Source: Mycocentrospora acerina (taxonomy: Eukaryota > Ascomycota > Dothideomycetes > Pleosporales). From it: a stretch of DNA of 64,000 bases. The DNA is taken from NCBI GenBank assembly GCA_022701365.1, contig JAKUHH010000108.1, forward strand, positions 1 through 64,000, written 5' to 3'. A program made the position numbers and the translations under genes. Shown one piece after another: positions 1 through 10,794 of this stretch (within the stretch, counting starts at the first letter, position 1; each line of letters starts with the position of its first letter). Below the pieces are notes generated by a model, which was not told the DNA's origin, ran no database searches, and saw nothing but the letters and a program-made list of their open reading frames with translations.

Positions 1-410
1 AGTGGGGTTATTGCGTAGTATCAATAGCAAGGGCAGGGCGCCTGACCATTACAAGCAATAGCCTGCAAACAACGTGTAACAGGGGCCTAGCAACAGGCCT
101 CTACAACACACAAAAACAACAAATAGCAACAGCCTAGATAGCTGCCTGCTGCAGGAGCCTTAACCTAAAGGCCTACTACAACGAAATAGACCTGCTTTAG
201 AATGACCTACTGTTACTAAGCTGCGTAGTGAGAGCACTACTACTGTTTTACTAGGCTTCTAGGGCTCTAGAAAAGAGAGCTTAGCCTAGGAGGAAAAACA
301 GCGCCTTATAGACTAACGTCTGCATAGGCATTATTGTACTTAGTCTAGCTAGTTAGATAGATTAATGCAATATAAATGAAGTAAAAAAAAAAAAAAAAAA
401 AAATACCTAA
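1..410. other. Non-coding segment with poly(A) run at edge of AT-rich island
   Basis: This stretch is less AT-rich than what follows and still contains many CpA dinucleotides, so it looks less RIP-mutated than 410-5200. It ends in a run of 21 A residues (383-403), which could be the tail of a retroposed element or a simple A tract. I see no open coding frame or recognisable domain on either strand. The segment is cut by the window start, so its origin cannot be decided. Confidence 0.4.
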
Positions 411-1890
411 TAGCATTTAATGTAAAATAAAAGAATTATTTTTTAGTCTTAATTATAAGAAGTATAATCTATATAATATATAAACTAGGCTAACCTTTTA
501 AGTCTAATTTAAAGGTTCTTACTAACATTAAACAATAACTTATACTAATAAGCAGACCTCTATATTTAATTATAACTCTAACTTTTACTTTCTTTTTAGC
601 TTATATCTAAGACTTTTAGTTTTATAAAAGATCTAACTTTAAGTAATTACTATAACTATAGAAAGGTTACATACTTTATAAATAATTGTCTTTTACATTA
701 AGTATAGAAGATTAAGTTTAAACAACTTAATAAAGATTTTAAAGAATTAGAAGAATACTTTAACTAAAAAGAAGATTAGATAAGAAATAAAGACACTTAA
801 GAAGACCTCCTGTCTTTAGCCTAAACTATTATAACTTATTAAACCTTAGTCTCTTAAACTTATTTAAAAGACTACATTTCTTTTTTTTTCTTTTTTTATA
901 CTAAAGGCTTTAGAGTCTAATTATTCTCTTTATTTAATACTAGGACTTAATTAATGTTATCTTTTTTTTAATTTTAAAATTACTACTTCTATTTTATTAG
1001 TTTTGTAGACTTTTATCTAAAAGCTACTATTTTAAGTAATAGCTAAAAGTTTTAAAAATTAAATCTTTTCTTTAGTAACTTAGTATATTTGCTTATACTT
1101 AATTATTAATTAAAAAAAAATATATATCTACTCTTTTATATTTTTAGACTTTAGCTTATAAGACTATATTTTTAAAATTAAGTAGATAAAGCATTTTAAG
1201 CTATAGTTAAATATAGATTACTTTTAGATTATCTAGCTAGACTGCTATTCTACTGTGTACAATCCTGCTCTACTGCTTTTAATAACTCTTTACTAAATAG
1301 TTCTTACTAAAACTATTACTTTAAATATTATATAATAAGATAAGCTATAAGAATAAGAGGACTATTATAAAAAGTATATTATAACTACTACTATTTATAA
1401 GATTTAAGAGATACTTTAACTCTTAAAAAGTTAGAAGTTCTTACCTCTTTTTATGTAAGATTTAATACTAAAACTTATCTAACTTTTACTTAAACTTATT
1501 TTTACTAAACTTTTTTTTATATTACTTTTATTTTAATTAATCCTTTTTTATTTTAATATTAAATGCTAAAGAATTGAACTCTTTTTTACTAGCATTTTTA
1601 AAATTACTTAAATTTTAGATAAGAAAAATTAAAAAGATAACTTTAATAATAGAGATTTAATATTAGACTAATTACTACTTTATTACTACTCTTTTTAAAA
1701 TATCTTTTATAAGACTACTATAAAGGTTTTCTTAGACTTTAAATTATATTACTATAAGATTATACTAACTAAACTTTTTTTTAATAGTTACAGCCTTCTA
1801 TATAAATAGAATATAGAAAAATTAAAAGCTACTAAATTTTATATCTAAAAGAACTTATAAAAAAGCTAAATTATATATATATAGTTTAAG
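411..1890. repeat. AT-rich RIP-degenerated DNA 5' of the Gypsy pol remnant
   Basis: The sequence is extremely rich in TA, TTA and CTA, with CpA and TpG largely missing, which is the footprint of repeat-induced point mutation. Stops occur in all frames. By position it should carry the gag/protease part of the Gypsy element whose RT follows, but I cannot align any frame with confidence. No gene is supported here. Confidence 0.55.
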
Positions 1891-4720
1891 CCTTTTTATA
1901 TCTCTTATCTTATATATTTAGAAAGCTAATAGAGACTTCTGTATTTATATAGACTACTGTAAACTAAATAACGTTAATTATAAAACTATTTTTTTAATCT
2001 TTATATAGATTAGATATTAGCGTGCCTATTAAAGGCTAAGATTTTTACTAAGTTTAATTTTTATTCTATATTTACTTATATCTATATAAACCTAGACTTT
2101 AAAGAGTATACTACTTTTTAAACTTATTATAAAATATATAAATATAAAGTACTATTCTTAAGCCTCTATAATAGCTTTGTAACCTACTTATAGTATATAA
2201 ATAATATATTAACTAACTTTCTAGATAATGTTTATATTACCTACTAAGATAATATCTTAATCTATTTAGAAGACCTTATTACTTATAAATAGTATATAAA
2301 GCAGTTACTAGAAAGACTACATACTACTAGTCTTTAAGTAAACATTACTTATATAAAGTACCTTAGATATATATTAACTAATAAAAGTATTAAAGTAGAC
2401 TTAGAAAAGGTAGAAGCTTTAAAGAACTAAGAATACCTTACTACTATTATAAGTATAAAGTCCCTCTTAGGCTTTATAAGTTTCTACAATTAATTTATTA
2501 CTTGTTTTCCTTAAGTTATAAAACTCTTAATTATATTGTAAAGCCTTATAATACTATTTATAAAGACTTTAAAGTATAAAAACGCTTTTTATCTTTTTAA
2601 TACTACCCTCTTAGCTATACTTACATATACTATTTAAAGCTTAATTATAATACTTAAATTAAGACTTATATATTAGATAGTATAGTTACTAGAGTTTTAT
2701 TATAAAACGCTTTAATAAGAAATATTACTTTAAAGCCTTTTATAGTAAGGTCTTATCTAGAGCTAAGCTTAATTAAGAATATATAAGAAAGAACTTTTTA
2801 CTATTTTTTAAGCTTTCTTAAAATAGAGGACTAAACTAACATTTATTTAGACTTAAGTCTTAGTCTTTTTAGACTACTATACTTTAGATTACTTTATAAC
2901 TACTAAAGTACTTAATACTAAATAAGTATAATAGTCTAAAACTTTAGACTTGTTTAATTTCTTAAATAAGTATACTTTAAGTTAGAATAAATAAAAAGCT
3001 AATATTCTTAGCTAATAAGAATAGGACTTAAGCTAGTGAAATCTAGCATAAAAAGATAATTTATTTAATGTCTTACTTAGACCTTATAATCTTTATAGCT
3101 AAATTAATACTAATTTAGCTTAGACCTACCTCTAAACTTAAATTTAATAGATAATATATATTTATAGTTTTAACTTTAATATAACCTTTATAGCTTTTAA
3201 CTCTTTAAAATTAACAAATATAGTTCTTTATAAAAACTAGTTAGCTTTTAAAAAATAATAAGTAAAACTACTATATAACTATTAGATTAGTAATAGACTC
3301 TTACTTTACTAAGATTAACTCTGCCTATTAAGAGATTCTTTTTTATATACTTAGCTTATTTATAAAGTATATAATTAAATCTTTATAGTGCACTTTAGCT
3401 CTAAGAAGACTTATTAGTTATAAGCCTAATAGTACTATTAGAAAAGCATAGAAGCTAGTTATTAATAGTATGTTTAAAACTATATTCTTTGTTGTAGAAG
3501 ACATCTAAGACAGTCCTATCTCTTTAGATACCTCTACCTGTTGCCTATCTCTAAAAGACTAATATTGTACTTATATATTAATAGTAAAGATTTCTAAAAA
3601 AATTAACCTAAGTAGAACTATATTATAGTACTTATTAATTAACTATCTAATTAAGCTATAACTATTATTTATTATATAATAAGTTATGCCTAAGGTATAG
3701 TAAACTTATATATTTAATTAATATACTACTTTAGATATACTTTAGATATAATTATATTAGACTATAGTCTCTTATTAATTTCTAGTTTCTAGTTAGAGTT
3801 CTGTTAAATTATAAGTCTAAAAGTTAAGCTCTCTACTACTTATTATAAAAAAATAGATAGCTAAGTAGAGATTTAAATAATTATATTAATTAGAGATTAC
3901 AGTCTTTTATATCCTTTTACTAAGATAAATAAAGTACCTTTATACTCTTAATTAACTATACATACATAACTCTTTCTTATAACACTATTAAGATAGCCTT
4001 ATTTTAGCTTTTCTTTAGTAGTAAACCCATATAAAATTAGAAATAAGAGAGCTTTGTACTTTCTACTAAATAATTTAATAAAATTAACTATAAGAATACT
4101 TTTATATTAATTACTTATATATATATACCTAGTTATAAGCTAAAGATAAAAAAGAAATAGTTTAAGTTTAAATATAAGCTGTAGTTAATAAGTACTAATA
4201 ACTAGTAGATTAGTAAGTTAGAGATATAGTATACTTATCTACTAAAAACTTTACTAACTTAAATCCTAGCTAAAAGCTATCTGCATAATAAAAAAAGCCC
4301 TTTTAAGTACTTAAATAAGTTAAGCACTCTTATTTATTAAAGTTATTTTTAAGCTTATATATATAATATCTTTACACTAGATATTTTATATAAAGACTTA
4401 TAAGACTTTTTACTAAAATAAGAAGTACTAAAGCTTACTAGAAACCTAAGTTATAGTTTTAATAAATAAAAAGTAGAAAAGATACTTACTAGTAAAGTCT
4501 ACTAATTTACTCTAAAATATTAAGTTAGCTAAGTTAGATATAACTTATACTATATTTAGTAAAAAATTTTAAGTTTTATAAGATCTCTTTATAAATTAAA
4601 GATTTTTATAAGAAGTTTCTAAATAAGGCTAGCTTACTATTAGGACTTAATAGCTAGATATAAGCCTAAGAAGAAAAAGTAGAAGATATATTATACTTAG
4701 AAGATAATTATAATAAGTAT
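1890..4720 (+). mobile_element. RIP-inactivated Ty3/Gypsy chromovirus pol (RT-RNase H-integrase-chromodomain)
   Basis: Conceptual reading across stops and a frame change gives the Gypsy pol order. An RT start of the VDYRKLNNV type (seen as IDYCKLNNV) lies near 1940. An AKIFTKF segment, EYTTF and a degraded YLDD box (Y, stop, D, N, then ILIY) run to about 2260, followed by KYLRYILTN and the post-RT LLGFISFYN. RNase H traces continue to about 2930. The integrase shows its Cys-pair region near 3490, a KDF segment near 3590, and STTYYKKID (from STAYHPETD) with a following YINQRLR-like segment at about 3830-3900. A chromodomain-like stretch lies at 4474-4715. Most stops sit where CAA, CAG or TGG would be expected, as RIP produces. 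No copy here can make protein. No matching flanking LTR pair was found; the LTR at 5211 is in the opposite orientation and younger. Confidence 0.85.
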
Positions 4721-5205
4721 TATAATTCTTATTTATAAAAATATATAGTATGTGCAAGCTAATAGACCTAACTTAGACATAGTTTAAGTACTACTTATTA
4801 CTATATCTTTACTAAACTCTATTAGCTTACTCTTATTTAGAGACCTAACTATATTATTACTACTACTGCCTTTAATAACTTTTCTTTTAATAGCTACTTT
4901 ACTCCTACTACTTTTACTCTTTTTTTCTAATACTGCTGCTATTTCTGTTATCTTTACTATTCTTTTTTTATTCTCTCTTTTATCCTTTCTATTATAGCTT
5001 CTATACTTACTACTACTTCTTAAATTACTTCTAACTCTACTTATAAAGACTAAACTTCCTTTTTTATTAACTAATAATATATAAGTATAACTTCTACTGT
5101 AGTTATACTAGTAACCTTAAAGTAAGCTACTTATATATATATTACTAGCTAATAAGCTGCTTTAGCAGCAAGCTCTCTAACTATATCTATCTTTTTATTA
5201 TTATT
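4721..5205. other. RIP-degraded AT/CT-rich spacer
   Basis: This stretch between the chromodomain end and the solo LTR is TA-rich and later CTT/TACT-rich. It should contain the 3' untranslated part and perhaps the 3' LTR of the Gypsy element, but mutation has removed recognisable ends. No gene is visible. Confidence 0.4.
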
Positions 5206-5210
5206 AATAC

Positions 5211-5498
5211 TGTAATAACGCAGGTTATAAGAGAGTGATCCGAATAGGGTCTGAAGTGTCCACTACTAGGCATATGGGAGTGCTAGGACTAGAGGATATA
5301 CCAAAGATACTATTCTCTACACCTATAGGTCTTATATAAAAGGATACAGAAAAACTACTCTATAAAGCTACACAGACTGCTCCCCTTATATATCCCTTCC
5401 TAGGGTTACCATCCAAGGCGAGTACGAATCGGGTGGCTATTGGATAGGTGTTGGTTGACTCAGGGGTAATGATATAATGTGACGTTGTGAACGTTACA
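5211..5498 (-). mobile_element. Solo LTR with 5-bp target-site duplication
   Basis: This is a 288-bp element with matching inverted ends (TGTAAT at one side, GTTACA at the other) flanked by the direct repeat AATAC at 5206-5210 and 5499-5503. The target duplication inside dead Gypsy-derived DNA shows insertion followed by LTR-LTR recombination. It keeps many CpG and CpA sites, so it is much less RIP-mutated than its surroundings. The polypurine tract beside the related copy at 7542 fixes the LTR orientation, which makes this copy minus-strand. Related copies lie at 6428-6714, 7542-7828, 8916-9105 and 9106-9311. Confidence 0.88.
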
Positions 5499-5704
5499 AA
5501 TACTACTATAAACAGAGTTACCTTATAAGTTTAAGGCCTGCTAGAAAGACTTAAACTAAAGTCTAATATATAATAGCACTTATTAAAAAATTAGCACTAA
5601 AGACTATAAAATAAAATATAGATACTTACTAGGATATACTTCTTATTCTACTTTTTATAATAGTAGTATTTTATAAACTCTGCTAAATAAAATTTAAATT
5701 TAAA

Positions 5705-6427
5705 AAATTACCTATAGGCAACAGCCTGTACACACTGCATGCAGATAACCTAGAAGGCTACTAAGAGGGCACTAAGGGGGACAGAGATTAGCATAGGAGG
5801 CAGGTGCAGGTGCGGGTGCGGGTGCGGGTGCTAGTGCTGGTGCTGGTGCTGGTGCTGGTGCTAGTGCTGCTAGTGTCATTATTGCTGTTGCTGCTGCTGT
5901 AAGTGTAGTTGTGGTTGTAGTTGTAGTTGTAGTTGTAGTTGTAGTTGTAGTTGTAGTTATAGTAGTAGTTTTGCTATACTTATTAGTAAAACACTACTAA
6001 AAAGGCTTAACAAAGGATATATATAAAAAATATTAAGCCTAATTACTAAAGAGATTAAGATTTTATAAGTAAAGCCTTTATATATAAGAACTTATTCTAA
6101 AGTAAAATAGATAATTATTAAAGTAATAATAAAGAATTTTTTTAAGAGTAAAAGTTAATATAAAATTAAAGATTATTTAAAATATAGATATAAATAAAAG
6201 TTAAATATAAAAAAAGATATTACTAGATAAAATAAGGAGTTAAACTATAAAAAAAGAAAAAATAGAGAAGTAATATAAACTTTAGACAAAAGAGTTTTAG
6301 TAAGGATAAAAGAAAGAAACTTAAATACTATTTAAACTTTATCTTACTTCTTCTTTACTTTCTTTTTTACACAGATAAAAGATAACTATATAGAAAGAGA
6401 CTTTCTGCCTATATAAAAAAAAAGTAG
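5705..6427 (+). mobile_element. Internal 3' end of LTR element, copy 1 (heavily RIP-mutated)
   Basis: It aligns by eye with 6880-7541 over its whole length: a G/T-rich hexamer tract, then a shared segment around TTAGTAAAACACTACTAAAA, then the run-in to an LTR. Nearly all CpA/TpG outside the G/T-rich tract has become TpA, so this copy is more decayed than copy 2. No intact ORF remains. The polypurine tract before the LTR has decayed to an A-rich string. Confidence 0.7.
5805..5965 (+). repeat. Imperfect GGTGCT/GTAGTT hexanucleotide tract
   Basis: Hexamers of the GGTGCG, GGTGCT and GTAGTT type run for about 160 bp. The tract stays G-rich inside RIP-bleached DNA, although some units show TGG to TAG changes. 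The same arrangement recurs at 6955-7115 in the sister copy, so it belongs to the element. Confidence 0.75.
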
Positions 6428-6714
6428 TATAATATTTATAATATATATTATATATTTACTTTTAAGTTAACTAAAACTTATTTAATAGCTACTTAAGTTA
6501 TACTTGCTTTAGATAGTAACTCTAAAAAGAGATATATTAAGAAGGCAGTCTATATAGCTTTGTAGAGTAGTTTTTCTGTATCCTTTTATACAAGACCTAT
6601 AGGTATAGAGAATAGTATCTTTAGTATATCCTCTAGTCCTAGCACTCCTATATGCCTAGTAGTGGACACTTCAGACCCTATTTGGATCACTCTCTTATAA
6701 CCTGCGTCGTTACA
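6428..6714 (+). mobile_element. LTR copy (287 bp), RIP-altered 5' half
   Basis: It corresponds base for base in length to the LTR at 7542-7828. Its start reads TATAAT where the sister reads TGTAAC, a RIP-type change. Its second half is nearly identical to the reverse complement of the solo LTR at 5211-5498 and ends GCGTCGTTACA. It forms the 3' LTR of degraded copy 1. Confidence 0.78.
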
Positions 6715-6879
6715 TATATAGAAACCTACCTAATAATTAGCACAACCCCTGCAGAAAGTAAAAAAGGGGGGGAGGAGAAGTTCTAGATACTTACTGTGCA
6801 ACACTTCTCTTTCTTAGAAGTGCAATACACGCACTTTTTTAACTTCTCTAAGGAGAAGTTAAACTCTATAGGTTTTCCC

Positions 6880-7541
6880 TGCGCAAATAAACATATTGCC
6901 TAAAGGCACATTACCTAGAAAGCAGCTAGGAGGGCACTAATAGGCGTAGGCACAGGCATGGTGTTAGTGGTGGTGTTGGTAGTAGTGTTGGTGGTGTTAG
7001 TGGTGTTGTTGGTGTTGTTGCTGGTGCTGGTGCTGGTACTAGTGCTGCTAGTGCTGCTAGTACTGTTGCTGCTGCTGCTGGTGCTGTTGTAGTTGTAGTT
7101 GCAGTTGTAATTGTGGTTTTAGCTACACTTGTTAGTAAAACACTACTAAAAAGGCTTTACAAGGGTATATATAAGAAAAATGTAGAGCCTAACTGCTAAG
7201 GAGATTAAAATTTTAGAGGAGGGGAAGCCTTAATATATAAGAACTAATCTTAAGGTAAAAGAGATAATTACTAGGGCAATAAAAATAATTTTCTTTAAAG
7301 GTAAAAGATAAAAACACTGTTACATTACCCTGTGTAACAGTATAATACTAGTATTAGTAGCTAAAAGGCTACACTTTAGGTAGCCTTAGGCAAGGCATAA
7401 TGTGTAAAGGGAGTAAAGCAATAGTTCTAACTTTAGACATAAGAAAGGATAAAATATAATTTTAGTTCTAGATATAGTCTAAACACTACCCTTTTTAATA
7501 CTTGCAGGAAGGGGCTTCCTGCCTATACAGAGGGGGGGTAG
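6880..7541 (+). mobile_element. Internal 3' end of LTR element, copy 2 (less RIP-mutated) with polypurine tract
   Basis: This is the better preserved sister of 5705-6427. It has a G/T-rich repeat tract (about 6955-7115) and then the common segment. A purine-rich tract ending AGAGGGGGGGTAG lies immediately before the TGTAAC start of the LTR. That tract is the expected plus-strand priming site and orients the element to the plus strand. No intact coding frame remains. Confidence 0.72.
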
Positions 7542-7828
7542 TGTAACATTTATAATATTACATCCTATTATTACTCTTAAGTTAACTAATACTTATCTAA
7601 TAGCTACCTGTTTTGTACTTGCCCTAGATAGTAATCTTAAGAAGAGGTATATAAGTTAGCAGCCTATATAGTTTAAATAAGTAGTTTTTCTGTATCCTTT
7701 TATATAAGACCTATAGGTGTAGAGAATAGTATCTTTAGTTTACCCTCTAGTCCTAGCACTCCTATATGCCTAGTAGTAGACACTTCAGACCCTATTTGGA
7801 TCACTCTCTTATAACCTGCGTCGTTACA
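7542..7828 (+). mobile_element. LTR copy (287 bp), 3' LTR of copy 2
   Basis: It starts TGTAAC right after the polypurine tract and ends GTTACA, giving the canonical TG...CA inverted ends. It matches the reverse complement of the solo LTR along its whole length. No 5-bp duplication partner was found upstream, so the 5' part of this insertion has been lost. Confidence 0.82.
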
Positions 7829-8915
7829 GTTAGTAGTATAGGCAATTCTAGCTACTATAGGAGCTTTGCTAATTATAGCAGCTAGAGCAGTATTTATAGC
7901 ATCTCTCTACTGCAGTATATTTAAGTTGTATTAAAATTCTTAGTTTATAAGCAAGATTAGCTTTTTTAACTTATGCTATTTTAGAGCAGCTTATTAATGT
8001 TATTTTTTTAATTTTTAAGTATTTAAGTATTTTTACTAGTATTAAAAGTAGCAAAAACAGAGTCTGCTAGGCCTGCTACTTAAGTCTATAATTTTAGGTT
8101 ATTTTTATTATTAATTAATATCATTTTTTTATTTTTATTATTACTATATGGTATTTTATACTGTTATTACAATAAAATTTAATTAGCTTTTATACCTCTT
8201 ACTAACTCTTTAGTAGCAGTATAGTTGCAGATAAGCCTACCTTCTACTAATACTTCTACTTAAGCTAGCAGCTCTTTAGTAGCTACTCTAGTATTATTAT
8301 CTACACTAAGCAATAGTGCATCTCAAGAAGCTTTAATACCTTATTTAATTAAGTTTTTTACCTCTTTTTCTATTTAGAAGTACTTCTCTAGATTTTCTTT
8401 TTTTAAACTGTCTTTTTTAATAAGTGTTGCTTTCTTATTTTTTTATAAAGCTCTAAGATCTAATTTTACATTAATATTAGCTAGCTTATCTTTACTCTCT
8501 TCTATCTCCAGCTTATCTTAGTAGAGTAAAGAATAAGAGTTAACTATTCTAGTACTAGGCCTAAGGCTAGGGCTAGGGTTAGAACTAGGACTAGCCTTAG
8601 CACTAGTTCTAGGAAATTAAAAATTAAGTAGTTAGGGTCTATTTCTAGTATTAGCAGGAGGGCTATTTCTAGCCTCTTAATGTTCTAGTATAGTTATAGT
8701 CTAAGCATTAAATATTAAAAAAATTAATATCGCAGAATTGCAGGATTGCAGGATTGCAACTTAGCTGCAAACTACTACCCTAGGCCCTAGGGCTCTAGAA
8801 ATTAGAGGAGAGACTGTCTGATGTGTGTTAAGATAGTATCTGATGAAATATTAATGCCGCAGGCGTCAGAACAGACGCGCTGAAAAAGGCAAAGTTGGTG
8901 TTTTTTTTTAAAGGT
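7829..8915 (-). pseudogene. RIP-degraded remnant with coiled-coil reading frame (gag-like?)
   Basis: On the minus strand, about 8511 down to 8239 reads as one continuous, highly charged frame rich in Lys, Glu and Leu. It is interrupted only by TAA, TAG or TGA at places where CAA, CAG or TGG (Gln or Trp) would fit, the expected result of RIP. The composition (long coiled coil, KEVKNLI, NNTRVATKELL) suggests the N-terminal part of a retroelement gag, but no zinc knuckle is seen and the identity is inferred. The minus-strand LTR fragments at 8916-9311 lie on its 5' side, as expected for a minus-strand element. The remaining sequence is AT-rich with no visible gene. Confidence 0.45.
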
Positions 8916-9105
8916 GTTATTCTCAACATCTGTAGGTCTTACGTAAAAGGATCTAGAAATACTATTCTACAAAGTTCTATAGCCTGCAACCTTATATACC
9001 CCCTCCCTAGGGGTTACTATCCAGGATGAGTACATAACAGGTGGCTATCAGGTAGGTGTCTGTTCGCTCAGGGGTAAACTGGGATGTGACGTTGTGAACG
9101 TTACA
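8916..9105 (-). mobile_element. Truncated LTR fragment (190 bp)
   Basis: It is related to the last two thirds of the solo LTR as written on the plus strand, from the TATTCTC/AGGTCTTA region to the GTTACA end. The other end of about 95 bp is missing. Substitutions from the solo LTR are common, so this is an older or divergent copy. It directly abuts the next fragment. Confidence 0.75.
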
Positions 9106-9311
9106 GTATCCTAAAGATAGCATTCTCTACACCTACAAGTCTTGTACAAAAGTATAGAGAAATACTACTCTAAAAAACTGCACAGCTAGCTTCATTATAC
9201 ACTTTCCCCCTCCTAGGTATTGCTATCCAGAGTAGATGCGTATCAGGTGGCTTCTGGATAGGTGCTGGTTGATTCAGGTGTAAGCCAGGATGTGACGATG
9301 TGAACGTTACA
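9106..9311 (-). mobile_element. Truncated LTR fragment (206 bp) at the island border
   Basis: This second partial copy has the same orientation, starting at the sequence equivalent to CCAAAGATACTATTC of the solo LTR and ending GTTACA at 9311. It lacks the same side as its neighbour. Ordinary base composition begins immediately downstream, so this LTR end marks the boundary of the repeat island. Confidence 0.75.
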
Positions 9312-9744
9312 GAGCTTTAGCGTATTTTTCTTAAATCTCCCTGAAACATGCATCATCTTTAGGGGGGGCAAAGATTCAAGTTTTCTAGCTTTAGTCAATT
9401 AATCAAGCAATGTTGTATTTCTTGTTTCTAAGATTTGTCTCCAGACATAGCTCTATTCTTCTGTACTATGCAAGCCAAAAACATTCAGGACATTTCATTG
9501 ATGTTGGATCAAAGATAGAATTTTCAATAGTGAAAAAATCGACAGATTTCAATTAAAAATAGTTGGGTATAATCACGCAGTGAGAAAGGTGAATCAATTA
9601 CTCAATTTCGATTTTTCCTAGTGTTACAGAAAGTACAAGTACAGTCCTCCTGATATTTGCAAGAAATAGCCTATATAAGGAGGAGCTAACTCAAGCTCAC
9701 AGGTCTTGATAGTCCTATCGATTGCGTTGTCTCTCAAGGCCTGG
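9312..9744. other. Spacer between repeat island and first gene
   Basis: This is unique-looking sequence of normal composition. It would contain the 3' untranslated region of the minus-strand crotonase gene. No other gene is visible. Confidence 0.5.
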
Positions 9745-10707
9745 CTAGTCGTATAGAAGAGGAACACTCTCTCCCAAGAACAGTTCTACGTAACCAGCCG
9801 ATTGATTGTTTGTCAGTTCTAAAATGTCTCCGATGAGAGTTTGCGCAGCAGGCTGAGATGCAGCCTGTAAAAACCTGTTCGCGTCTCCCACTGTGTCGCT
9901 GAGCTGGGGTCTCGTAGCGACATTGATAGACTGCTTAATCAAGCCGAGAGCCGAGACTGGATACAAAACGAGAAGAGAGATGATTTCGTTGATATAGCCA
10001 TCCATCTCACGTTCATTGTCAAACGCCTTGTTGATCCAGCCCATACGCTCAGCATCTTCAGCAAGAATATCCTTTCCAGTCAGGATATACTCCATCGCCC
10101 GACCGCGGCCAATCAAACGGGGCAGGTACTGGCTACCTCCGCCTCCTGGTACAAGGCCTAATCCAATTTCTGGTTGCCCAAAACGCGAATGCGACTTAAC
10201 CGCAAATCGCATGTCGAGTGAAACCAGGAGTTCATTGCCGGCTCCACGCGCTACACCATTGACAGCGCCAATCGTAACTTGGTTAAGATTTGTCATATTA
10301 TGTAGTAACTCGGCAGTTCGCTGGGCAATAGTGACATCTACATTGGATAAGCCCAAGGTCAAGATGAGACTGAAACTCATGGCCAAAATATGGCCTTCTA
10401 GAGCTTACTTACCGAAGGGTTGAATCAGAAGGTCTAAATGGGCCATAAAATATAGGGGAACGTCGCTTGTAAACAAAACGACCTTGGTTTCAGTGTCATT
10501 CTGCAATTTTTGAACAATATCGGTGAGTCCAGTCAAGGCATCCTGACTCCAGACGTTCACTTCAGAATTGGTGTTGTTGAAAGCAATCTGCAGGACGCCT
10601 GGTCTCGACTGGTCGGTACGCAACCCGGGGTACAAAGGAAGGTTGAGGGCAAAAACAGTAGATAGGAGCAACGATGCTGTAGAGAGGCGTAGCCATGAAA
10701 GAGTCAT
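9745..10707 (-). CDS. Enoyl-CoA hydratase/isomerase (crotonase) family protein with signal peptide
   Basis: Two exons are proposed, 10413-10707 and 9745-10337, with a 75-nt GTAAGT...TAG intron, giving 295 aa. The crotonase fold is clear: VTIGAVNGVARGAGNEL followed by RFGQPEIGLGLVPGGGGSQ. Glu134 and Glu155 occupy the two catalytic glutamate positions of crotonases, and Gly-rich oxyanion-hole segments are present. Members normally act on acyl-CoA in mitochondria or peroxisomes. Here residues 1-20 are a hydrophobic stretch ending near VFALNLP that looks like a secretory signal, which is odd for a CoA enzyme. No peroxisomal SKL-type C-terminus is present (it ends LLYD). The intron acceptor was chosen because it alone keeps frame with the best donor. 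The specific substrate is unknown. Confidence 0.82.
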
Positions 10708-10780
10708 CTTGGAAATGTTTATGGGAAGTTTGAAGTGAGAAGTTGTTTGTTAATGGCGAACAATAGTGGTCTTGATGAAA

Positions 10781-10794
10781 TATTATATATACAC
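10781..10794 (-). promoter_or_regulatory. TATA-like element upstream of the crotonase gene
   Basis: Read on the minus strand, this is GTGTATATATAATA, about 75-85 nt upstream of the start codon at 10707. Position and sequence fit a TATA box, but no transcription start was mapped. Confidence 0.35.

Noticed and set aside
5211..5498. LTR at 5211 as the 3' LTR of the Gypsy pol at 1890-4720
   Set aside because: Opposite orientation, much lower RIP load and its own target duplication show a separate later insertion.
8565..8610. Telomere-like GGCTAGGGCTAGGGTTAG stretch
   Set aside because: It is irregular, only a few units long and not a TTAGGG array; it is part of decayed repeat DNA.
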